DNA of 64,000 nucleotides from Saprospiraceae bacterium (GTDB taxonomy: Bacteria > Bacteroidota > Bacteroidia > Chitinophagales > Saprospiraceae): NCBI GenBank assembly GCA_016717655.1, contig JADKFC010000004.1:1-64000 (forward strand). Reading direction: 5' to 3'. Of the stretch, positions 57,019-64,000 are shown piece by piece. The notes under the pieces are model-generated. The model saw nothing but the letters and a program-made list of their open reading frames with translations, was not told the DNA's origin and searched no databases. Made by a program: the position numbers and the translations under genes. Position 1 is the stretch's first letter. The number at the start of each line of letters is the position of its first letter.

Positions 57019-57474
57019 ATGGCAGGACAATCCCTCGTAAAAAACTACCTCCACATCGTATTCACTACCAAAAACAGAGTACCGATGATCTTCCCTCCCG
57101 TCGAAGAAAAATTATATAGCTACATCGCGTCTATCTGCAAAAATCAAGACTGTCCTCCGTTAAAAGTAGGAGGATATATAAATCATGTTCATATTTTATG
57201 TCTGATGTCAAAAAAGATAACAATTATGAAATTATTAGAAGAAATAAAAAAAAGTTCTTCTAAGTGGATGAAGACGCAGGGCAGGGGGTATGAAAATTTT
57301 TACTGGCAGGACGGGTACGGTGCTTTTTCTGTCTACCCTGCTGATTTGGAGGTAGTGAAAAGGTATATCGCTAATCAGCATCAGCATCACGGAAAACAGA
57401 CGTTCGAGGAGGAATATCGTGCGTTTTTGGAGAAACAGATGATAGAATATGATGAGAGGTATATTTGGGGGTAG
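57019..57474 (+). CDS. REP-associated tyrosine transposase (IS200/IS605-like TnpA, RAYT)
   Basis: 151 residues. Y1 HUH endonuclease fold: HVH at residues 56-58 (GYINHVHIL) is the metal site, Tyr116 in VVKRYIANQ is the candidate nucleophile, and WQDGYGAFSV and the C-terminal YDERYIWG are the usual COG1943-like segments. Full length with no break. No tnpB follows. Palindromic repeats border it on both sides, as in REP/RAYT systems where the enzyme mobilises or maintains short palindromic repeats. It is unlikely to be a classical IS because the ends are not simple IS200 subterminal hairpins. Confidence 0.92.
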   Translation: MAGQSLVKNYLHIVFTTKNRVPMIFPPVEEKLYSYIASICKNQDCPPLKVGGYINHVHILCLMSKKITIMKLLEEIKKSSSKWMKTQGRGYENFYWQDGYGAFSVYPADLEVVKRYIANQHQHHGKQTFEEEYRAFLEKQMIEYDERYIWG

Positions 57475-57480
57475 GTGTTT

Positions 57481-58163
57481 ATTACGCCCCTACAGGGCTT
57501 AACGGTGTTTTGTTTATCTACGAGGGGCGTCGCCCCTCGTAGGTGTAGGGCGCCCTTGCAGGGCTTGTCTTACTCTTGATTTCTCCTTCGAAATTTGTTA
57601 CTGAATTACTTTATTACGCCCCTAACGGGCTACCGGGTATTGTGTTTACCTACTAGAGACGTCGCCCCTCGTAGGTGTAGGGCGCTCTTGCAGGGCTTGT
57701 CTTACTCATGAGTTCTCCGTCGAAATTTGTTGCAGTATTACTTTATTACGCCCCTACAGGGCTTAACGGTGTTTTGTTTATCTACGAGGGGCTACGCCCC
57801 TCGTAGGTGTTGGGCGCCCTTGCAGGGCTTGTGTTTTGGATGAATTCTTTTTCGAGATTTGTTACGGTATTTCTTTATAACGCCCCTACAGGGCTTCATG
57901 CTTTTTATGTCCCTATTTAGGGGCTTTTTGCACCTTGTAGGTGTTGGGCGCCCTTGCAGGGCTTGTCCTTCGGATGAATTCTCTTCCGGGATTTGTGGCG
58001 GTTTTGCTTTATTACGCCCCTACAGGGCTTAACGGTGTCTTGTTTACCTACGAGGGGCTACGCCCCTCGTAGGTGTTGGGCGCCCTTGCAGGGCTTGCCT
58101 ATCGTATGTACTTTCTTCCGGGATTTGTGGCGGTATTGCCATATTACGCCCCTACAGGGCTTG
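57481..58163. repeat. 132-bp tandem palindrome array downstream of the RAYT gene
   Basis: Five full units and one partial start with ATTACGCCCCTACAGGGCTT (or variants) at 57481, 57613, 57745, 57877, 58011 and 58143, spaced 132, 132, 132, 134 and 132 bp. Each full unit also holds GCGCCCTTGCAGGGCTTG and a central cruciform-type arm pair CTACGAGGGGC/GCCCCTCGTAG, perfect in units 1, 3 and 5 (12-bp arms in unit 1) and degraded in units 2 and 4. The partial last unit ends in a half site. No gene. Confidence 0.92.
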
Positions 58164-58491
58164 GAATCTTGAGATCATCTCCAAGAAGGTTCTGTGTTAA
58201 TTAGTTTTTACTCCCTTACCTGAGACGGGGCTTAGATTTACGGTTTATATATTTCACTTAAAATAAAACTATAAAATACATATATTATACTAATACATTA
58301 TATAGGTGTAAATAAAACGTTAATTTTATGGCATTTAAAAATAATATTATAAGTAAGATTAAATAAAAATTATATGTATCGAAATGAAAATCATTAAATT
58401 ATGAATTTATTTATATTAATATTTTAATTAATCACATTCGCCTATCAAATTATATTATATTTGTAATTATTTTACCTAAATATAAAATACT
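58164..58491. other. AT-rich gap before the HExxH lipoprotein gene
   Basis: About 330 bp of markedly A/T-rich sequence, unlike the repeats before and the genes elsewhere. The TATATTTG box at 58456-58463 is the only signal seen. Confidence 0.5.
58456..58463 (+). promoter_or_regulatory. TAnnTTTG box before the HExxH lipoprotein gene
   Basis: TATATTTG, 28 nt before the ATG at 58492. Confidence 0.45.
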
Positions 58492-60116
58492 ATGAAATTT
58501 AAGAATTTTGTTTTGTTGTTTTGTTCATAATTATTAGTTGTGAAAAAGATCATGAAAATGAATACAAATTAACTGAAGTAAGTACTACAACCCAAAATCG
58601 AACAGTACTTTTTGACTCCCTTTATCCATTATCAGCACATTTTGATAGCATGAGTGCTGATTTAAAAAAATTAAGACATACAGATACTCTTTTAATTGAA
58701 CTTCAAAATTTAAAGGCCAATAATTTTTTCTTTAATGTACAAAATAGTATTATTGTAAACCGCAATTCACTAACTAACTTTGCGGTTTTTATTCCTTTAT
58801 ATAAGAATAACGATTATGAAAAAATACTCGTGTACGAGAAATTTAATGAACAATTCCTTTTTTACATTGTAAGCAAGAGTTACGTAAAGAATATTATCCT
58901 TTATCCCAATGATGCATCAAGTACTGAAATTAATAAAATAATATTGTTAGCTTCAGGAATTAACATTTTGCACTTTCGCAATACAAACTCGCTCGATACA
59001 TTTTATAACAATTTTATTAAAACATCTATACGCGATTCTTTAATTGTGAGGGACATCTCAAATAGGGGTTGTTATTCTTTCGAATACCCAATACATACAC
59101 TTGAAACTTGGTTTAACTATGATACCAATACAGAAAATGTACGCTGGTATTACACATATTACACCTATATATGGTGTGACGAATTAGTATTACCTGAGGT
59201 AATACATAGTAGCCCAGGTAGTGGTGGTGGCGGCGGTACAAATCTTGATGTACCTCCTTCAACCATGATTGATTTGGATTGTTGGCGTAATGGTTTGACC
59301 GCTTCAGTGAAAAGTCAGATTTATGAAATATTAGAAAGTTATATTAACCCTTGTGATCCAGAAAGCATCAATAATATTATTAATAACATTATGATCGAAG
59401 CTTGCACGGAAAGAAGCGAAAATGGATCTGGCACTGATAACTCGTTTTTAGAGACATTAGAAGATGCCGTCTTTGGTCAAAGTATCTTGGATCGTATATA
59501 TTCAGAGCTGGAAGGGGTGGATAAGATAATAATAGATCCATCGTTTAAAAATTGCAAAAACTTAAAATGTGTTTTTGAATACCTCGAATTAAGTGGAAGT
59601 AAAATGTTTTGCAATAATATCTATAAATTTGGTACATCGGATAAAATTAATTTGACAATTAGGGTAGAAAACTTTTATTCACCTGGTTCGACAGAAATGG
59701 ACAAAAATGGTGGTGGAGTACTAATTAAATTTGAAGACAGACTATGTAATAGTACAGATTATCTTTATATAGCAGAAACTATTTTACATGAATCTCAACA
59801 TGCTGCATTTAGATATAAATTAGCCAGCAATAATGACACCCAAGCTGAGTATAAAGCAAAATTTTTAAAATGGGTAAATGAGCAATACGGAGTAATATAT
59901 ACAGAAGATCAACTTATGATATATACTTATATGGAAATATGTGCCGAAGAACTGTGGATCTTAAATGGAAAGAAATTTGATAAGTCCTATTACATGGCTT
60001 GGGTTTGGGAGGGACTTGATTTTTATTTACCCAATGCATTTCCAATGAGCAAAATTCAAGAATGGAACTCGAAACGAGATTTGGTTAACCTAAACAGTCC
60101 TTTCCAATGTCATTGA
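58492..60116 (+). CDS. HExxH-containing lipoprotein of unknown function, frameshifted in signal peptide
   Basis: About 541 residues from ATG 58492 if one T is added to the T4 run 58519-58522: the signal MKFKNFVLLFLFIIISCEKD is then a textbook lipoprotein signal, while without it the ATG frame stops after 12 codons. The N-terminal half is a beta-rich domain with repeated polar segments, then an SPGSGGGGG linker, then a domain with Cys pairs and TILHESQHAAFRYK (HExxH) and a distal EICAEELWIL helix that could supply the third metal ligand. I do not recognise the family. AT-rich codon use differs from neighbours. Overlaps the next lipoprotein gene by 10 nt. Confidence 0.7.
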
Positions 60117-60622
60117 TAAACAAATTTACTTTTGTCTTGTTTTTTCTCCTTTTATACGGATGTAATTCAAAAAACAAGCTTGCCAGTGATCTCGTCTTTG
60201 CAGCTATTGCAGAAATAAAAAGAGACTATACCTGTCCACCTTATCTGGAAACAGATTCTGTGTTTGTTACATTTACGAGCGAACTGTCGGAAAAAGATTA
60301 TTTAAGACCTCGTAATATAGAGGGTCGAATTTTAACTCTTAACAGGATGGATATTGATCAAACACAGAAAGAAAATATGATTAATCAGTTGCGCTCTTTT
60401 TCATTGAAAGTTGATCTTCTGGAGAATAGATTGATGCTAAAAAGTCTGGATAACAGATACAAAAGCTACCTCATCATATCTGATATTTGGCATGATAAGG
60501 AAAATTACTTTTTTACTGTATATTGGATGAAGGGTTCCAGAGCAGGTTGTGGAGGAGAATTTCATTTTCAAAGCACAGCATCAGACTTGAAGTTGATCAA
60601 TTATAATTCAGTTCAGTTTTAG
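60107..60622 (+). CDS. Small lipoprotein, unknown, paired with the HExxH lipoprotein
   Basis: 171 residues, signal peptide with lipobox LLYGC. The rest is a mixed alpha/beta domain with no known motif, rich in charged residues. It starts inside the upstream stop region (10-nt overlap), so it is cotranslated with it and probably functions with it. AT-rich as its partner. Convergent with dinB. Confidence 0.65.
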   Translation: MSLINKFTFVLFFLLLYGCNSKNKLASDLVFAAIAEIKRDYTCPPYLETDSVFVTFTSELSEKDYLRPRNIEGRILTLNRMDIDQTQKENMINQLRSFSLKVDLLENRLMLKSLDNRYKSYLIISDIWHDKENYFFTVYWMKGSRAGCGGEFHFQSTASDLKLINYNSVQF

Positions 60623-60671
60623 GTACGCCGTAAAAGACATATGCTTATATTTCATTGGTACTTGTACAATA

Positions 60672-61814
60672 TCACAACCCACTCGCCCGCATCACCGCGC
60701 CACTGCCAAATCGTTTGCGGATGTGGTCCATTTGTTTGAGTAGTTCGATTTGTTCGATGGTGTCTTCGAAGAGGTCGATCTGGTAGGAGCCGCTGACGAG
60801 GCCGGAGAATTTAACACCGATGAGGCGGATGAGCTGCCTTCTTTCGAAGAGTTGGTCAAAGAGGTCGAGGACGTGGCGGGTGAGGACGTTGTCGTTGGCG
60901 GTATAGGGGATCTGGCGTTGTTTGGTGTAGGTGTTAAAATCGGCGTATCGGATTTTAACGGCGATACAGGAGGTAAGTTTTTTGTCGTTGCGCAATTCAA
61001 AGGCGAGCTTGTCGGTCATGTCGAGCAGCAGGTTGCGCATGTAACGCAGGTCGAGGGTGTCTTCGGTGAAGGTGCGTTCCTTGGACATGGATTTTTGTTC
61101 GTGGTAGGGCACTACCGGACTGCGGTCGATGGCGTTGGCTTTTTCCCAAAGGGAGCGACCGTGCTGACCAAATTCGCGTTCGAGCAGCCTGGGAGGGATG
61201 AAGCTGAGGGTGCGGATGTCTCTCACGCCCATGAAGCTGAGTTTTTTGTGGGTTTCCTTGCCCACACCGGGGATCTTGGCTACCGCCAGTGGGGCCAGGA
61301 ATTCTTTCTCTACGCCGGGGTCTATTTGCCGGGTGCCGTTGGGCTTGGCCTCTCCGGTGCCGACCTTGGATACCAGCTTGTTGACCGACAAGCCAAAGGA
61401 AATGGGCAGGCCTGTTTCTTTGGTGATGCGCTGCCGCAACTCAAGCGACCATTTGTAACAACCAAAGTACTTGTCCATACCCGAGATGTCGAGGTAAAAT
61501 TCGTCAATGGAGGCCTTTTCGTAAATGGGCGACTGATCGGCAATCACCTGGGTGACCTCGTGTGAATATTGGGTGTAACTGTCCATGTCGCCCCTGAGCA
61601 CAATGGCGTGTGGACAAAGGCGCAGTGCCATTTTCATGGGCATGGCCGAATGAACCCCAAACCGCCTTGCCTCGTAGCTGCACGATGCCACTACTCCCCT
61701 ATTGCTGGTGCCCCCGATGAGCAGGGGTTTGCCTAAAAATGCTGAGTTTTTCAGACATTCTACGGAGACAAAAAAGGAGTCGAGATCCATGTGGAGAATC
61801 GCCCTGTCGTACAT
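60672..61814 (-). CDS. dinB: DNA polymerase IV (Y-family)
   Basis: 380 residues from ATG 61814; the ATG at 61838 has no conserved sequence before it. Catalytic acidic residues: Asp in ILHMDLDSFFVSVE and Asp/Glu in ASIDEFYLDISG. HhH region VAKIPGVGKETHKKLSFMGV, and a little-finger domain at residues ~240-340. A C-terminal beta-clamp-binding QxxLF-type motif may be present (QIDLFED). Translesion polymerase. A long antisense frame over it (271 codons) is a composition effect. Confidence 0.95.
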   Translation of the reverse strand: MYDRAILHMDLDSFFVSVECLKNSAFLGKPLLIGGTSNRGVVASCSYEARRFGVHSAMPMKMALRLCPHAIVLRGDMDSYTQYSHEVTQVIADQSPIYEKASIDEFYLDISGMDKYFGCYKWSLELRQRITKETGLPISFGLSVNKLVSKVGTGEAKPNGTRQIDPGVEKEFLAPLAVAKIPGVGKETHKKLSFMGVRDIRTLSFIPPRLLEREFGQHGRSLWEKANAIDRSPVVPYHEQKSMSKERTFTEDTLDLRYMRNLLLDMTDKLAFELRNDKKLTSCIAVKIRYADFNTYTKQRQIPYTANDNVLTRHVLDLFDQLFERRQLIRLIGVKFSGLVSGSYQIDLFEDTIEQIELLKQMDHIRKRFGSGAVMRASGL

Positions 61815-62203
61815 TTTTGACCAATTATTTGTCTTCAAATATACGAATTATTTGTCAATAATTACGTTTTTTTGATTAATTACTCCTCCTTTTTGGCAAA
61901 AAATATTTCAAAAAACGACTATTATCAAAAAACAAAACCATGAAACTGTCGTTTTGGGAAAGAAGTCAATGTAAAAAAGTGATCAAGGCAAAATTAAATT
62001 TCGAATACTCTCAATAAACTATAAAAAAACACATGTTGACAACAAAAATAATTTAATGACAGAATATAATTTTGTTATTAAATTATTTTTACATATTTTA
62101 ATCTTGAGTATAGAAAATTTTTAATTTTGCCTTCGCCAAGACATAGGGCATTCAAAAGTAAATGCGTTATGTTGATTATTTACTAAACAAAAAAAATTAT
62201 CAA
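61815..62203. other. AT-rich gap between dinB and the M43 protease gene
   Basis: About 390 bp, AT-rich, between divergent genes; contains TAATTTTG at 62122-62129 (candidate -7 box, 74 nt before the ATG) and TTG at 62104-62106. No clear operator such as a LexA box was recognised. Confidence 0.5.
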
Positions 62204-63166
62204 ATGAAAAAATTAAGCTTACTCGCCGTGGTGGTCATGGCACTTTTTTCGTGCGCCAAAAACGAAGGCGAGCAGGAAGTTATCTCTCATGAGCATGCCT
62301 TAAACAGGGGCTGTGCTTCTCACACCGTTTTACAACAACAGCTGGAAGCGGATCCCGGACTACAGGCACGAATGGATGCCATCGAAGCCTTTACAGAAGA
62401 AGCCCTTCGTTCGGGTGACAGGATTCTGCTGGCCAATGGCAACATCCAGATTCCGGTCGTATTTAACGTACTGTACAAAACAGCAGCGCAGAATGTTTCT
62501 CAGGCTCAACTCCAGTCACAAATCAATGTGCTCAACGCAGATTTTGCGGCCCTCAACAGCGAATATGGCTCCATTCCGGCAGCCTTCTCCGGTGCAGCCT
62601 CAGGTGCAACGGGTATTGAGTTTGTGCTTCACTCCGTAGTTAGAAAACAAACCAATAAAACCAGCTGGCAGACCAATGATGCGATGAAAAAAACTTCGCA
62701 GGGAGGTCTCAATCCTACCACACCTACCACCAAACTCAACATCTGGGTTTGTAACCTGAGTGGTGGCATTTTGGGTTATGCACAATTTCCCGGCGGACCA
62801 TCTGCTACCGACGGTGTAGTGTTGGACGACAATGCAACCGGCAATATGGGTACTGCCTCAGCACCTTTCAACAAGGGCAGAACCGCCACCCACGAAGTGG
62901 GCCATTGGCTTAACCTCCGCCACATCTGGGGAGATGCTACTTGCGGAAGCGACCTGGTAAGCGACACCCCAACCCACAATACTGCCAATTATGGCTGTCC
63001 TGCTCAACCCCACTACAGCACTTGCTCAGGCGCACCTCGTGAAATGACCATGAACTACATGGACTATACCGACGATGCCTGCATGTACATGTTTAGCACA
63101 GGCCAGGAAAACAGGATGAAAGCAACTTTTGCTGTGGGAGGACCCCGAAACAGCTTTGCCCAATAA
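62204..63166 (+). CDS. Pappalysin-like M43 zinc metalloprotease, lipoprotein
   Basis: 320 residues from ATG 62204 (the in-frame ATG at 62162 lies before the signal peptide). Lipoprotein signal ends at MALFSCAKN. Zinc site HEVGHWLNLRH (HExxHxxxxxH) starts at residue 230, and a Met-turn region follows near YMFSTGQENRM. Cys pairs (CGSDL...CPAQPHYSTC) are typical of this group. Secreted protease for protein breakdown or processing; no T9SS CTD. Confidence 0.92.
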   Translation: MKKLSLLAVVVMALFSCAKNEGEQEVISHEHALNRGCASHTVLQQQLEADPGLQARMDAIEAFTEEALRSGDRILLANGNIQIPVVFNVLYKTAAQNVSQAQLQSQINVLNADFAALNSEYGSIPAAFSGAASGATGIEFVLHSVVRKQTNKTSWQTNDAMKKTSQGGLNPTTPTTKLNIWVCNLSGGILGYAQFPGGPSATDGVVLDDNATGNMGTASAPFNKGRTATHEVGHWLNLRHIWGDATCGSDLVSDTPTHNTANYGCPAQPHYSTCSGAPREMTMNYMDYTDDACMYMFSTGQENRMKATFAVGGPRNSFAQ

Positions 63167-63192
63167 CGAAACCAAAAAACCTTGATCATATT

Positions 63193-63224
63193 AGGCCGTG
63201 GGACACAACCCGCGGCCTTTTTTA
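63193..63224. terminator. Terminator after the M43 protease gene
   Basis: AGGCCGTGGG pairs with CCCGCGGCCT (one G-T pair) with a 6-nt loop and a T run. Confidence 0.85.
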
Positions 63225-63920
63225 TTCTTCAGAAGCCCGTGCCTCCACCACCTCTCTGCCGGCAATCAAAAAAACGCGGTCTCCGGCCTGCACCTTTACG
63301 CTCACATAGCCCGTAAACAGGCCAAAAGCAGGCATTACGGCCTCATTGTCCTTCCAGTGAAAACAAGGGAAACGCTGGCTCTGCCTGCCCTTGCCGTACA
63401 GCCTCACTCCGGGGTGTACATGCCCATAAATATTGTAAAAGCCCGTGCCCTGGATGGCATCGTGCGAAAACAACAGCCCGTCTTGCTGTAAGACTTCCAC
63501 CTGCTCAAGTCCCAGGGTGTCATACACTTCATCCAGCATGATGTCGTGGTTGCCCTTTACCAAAATGGTTTCCATGGCACCCAATCCATCGAGCCACTTC
63601 GAAAACACTTCTACCGAACGATTGTACTCAGAGTGAAAAAGATCACCCAAAAAAACCAACTTTTGCGGCTGGTATTTATCTACTACGGCCTGCAATCTCA
63701 ATACCTCCTCCTGGGTCACCTGCAGCGGCACCCCGATGCCTGCCTTTCGAAAATGATTGGATTTGCCAAAGTGCACATCGGCTATAAAAAGGCTTTGGTA
63801 CTTTTCCCACCACAAACATTTTTCCGCCCCCAGGGTAAGTTCTGCTCCTTTAACTTCTACTACCAAAGTTTTTGCCTGCAATTTACAACGAAGGGGCGAA
63901 TCTAACCTGCTATTGGTCAA
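63222..63920 (-). CDS. pdeM: PdeM-like ligase-associated metallophosphoesterase, start uncertain
   Basis: 232 residues as counted from a TTG at 63920; the frame stays open to the window edge with no ATG, so the true start is undecided. A start near the KTLVVEVKGAEL segment would fit the family better. Calcineurin-like metal sites: FIADVHFGKSNHF (DxH), FLGDLFHSEYNRS (GD), VKGNHD and NIYGHVHPGVRL (GHxH). The protein is the endonuclease of a ligase-associated DNA repair set whose ligase, exonuclease and helicase genes may lie beyond the window. Confidence 0.88.
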   Translation of the reverse strand: MTNSRLDSPLRCKLQAKTLVVEVKGAELTLGAEKCLWWEKYQSLFIADVHFGKSNHFRKAGIGVPLQVTQEEVLRLQAVVDKYQPQKLVFLGDLFHSEYNRSVEVFSKWLDGLGAMETILVKGNHDIMLDEVYDTLGLEQVEVLQQDGLLFSHDAIQGTGFYNIYGHVHPGVRLYGKGRQSQRFPCFHWKDNEAVMPAFGLFTGYVSVKVQAGDRVFLIAGREVVEARASEE

Positions 63921-64000
63921 ACCAGGCGCTTTATCTAATATCCACCCACCTTTATAGAAAATTCCAACGGGTTGACCGTTATTGTTTGTAATATTGTATT

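Noticed and set aside
57019..57474. Complete IS200/IS605 insertion sequence
   Set aside because: No tnpB, no clear IS ends, and flanked by tandem palindrome arrays, which fits a RAYT better.
57481..58163. CRISPR array
   Set aside because: The period is 132 bp, repeats are internally palindromic and the between-repeat sequence is itself conserved, so there are no unique spacers; no cas genes nearby.
60750..61565. 271-codon plus-strand open frame over dinB
   Set aside because: Antisense to a clear DNA polymerase IV gene, Gly/Val/Glu-biased low-complexity translation and no motif; a codon-composition shadow.

Overview
The window looks like a chromosomal segment of a Bacteroidota bacterium, most likely from the Saprospiria/Chitinophagia side. 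The support is a SusD/RagB fragment, a type IX secretion C-terminal domain, an F-ATPase cluster without beta and epsilon genes and with a pre-sequence-bearing AtpB, a 1099-residue SecA, many SPII-type lipoproteins, and repeated TAnnTTTG boxes (the Bacteroidota -7 promoter element) in front of genes. The family-level placement is inference. I saw no rRNA, tRNA or CRISPR array.

Layout. 1-10.2 kb: the end of a SusD-like gene, then a minus-strand block of small secreted proteins, a sugar isomerase-like TIM barrel, a cytochrome c/PQQ-type sugar dehydrogenase with an in-frame stop, mannose-1-phosphate guanylyltransferase, a thioesterase and a 3-hydroxyacyl-CoA dehydrogenase. 10.4-16.4 kb: a plus-strand run of MFS transporter, M48 protease, Asp-box (sialidase-like) protein, and a gluconate-dehydrogenase-like pair (subunit 3 plus GMC flavoprotein). 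16.4-17.3 kb: a GxxExxY protein next to a tandem repeat array. 17.4-22.7 kb: the atpBEFHAG operon (minus). 22.9-34.8 kb: DEAD-box helicase, flotillin plus an NfeD-like partner, a T9SS cargo protein, a dockerin-like secreted protein, a 1042-residue protease/propeller/barrel fusion, an RRM protein, a 2OG-Fe(II) oxygenase and TatA. 34.9-41.8 kb: ADP-heptose genes around a Wzi-like barrel protein, a YbhN-like membrane protein, panD, pyk and an FAH-family hydrolase. 42.2-46.2 kb: secA and deoC.

46.1-52.9 kb is the most distinctive locus. A response regulator, a histidine kinase and a membrane-anchored vanadium-haloperoxidase-like (PAP2-fold) protein form one minus-strand operon. Two further haloperoxidase-like lipoproteins, each 458 residues, lie divergently. 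Both of their promoters carry an 11-bp-period direct repeat (TTTCTAA-type) exactly 32 nt upstream of the -7 box, which predicts a local two-component regulon.

56.8-58.2 kb holds a REP-associated IS200-like transposase (RAYT) between two different palindromic repeat arrays; the downstream array has a 132-bp period. It is followed by an AT-rich two-lipoprotein unit with an HExxH motif, DNA polymerase IV, an M43 protease and a PdeM-like phosphoesterase at the edge.

Nine single-base frameshifts affect eight genes, seven of them in A/T homopolymers, and reading across each gives a continuous family-typical protein. Sequencing or assembly indels are the simplest explanation; such genes are given here as single features spanning the break.
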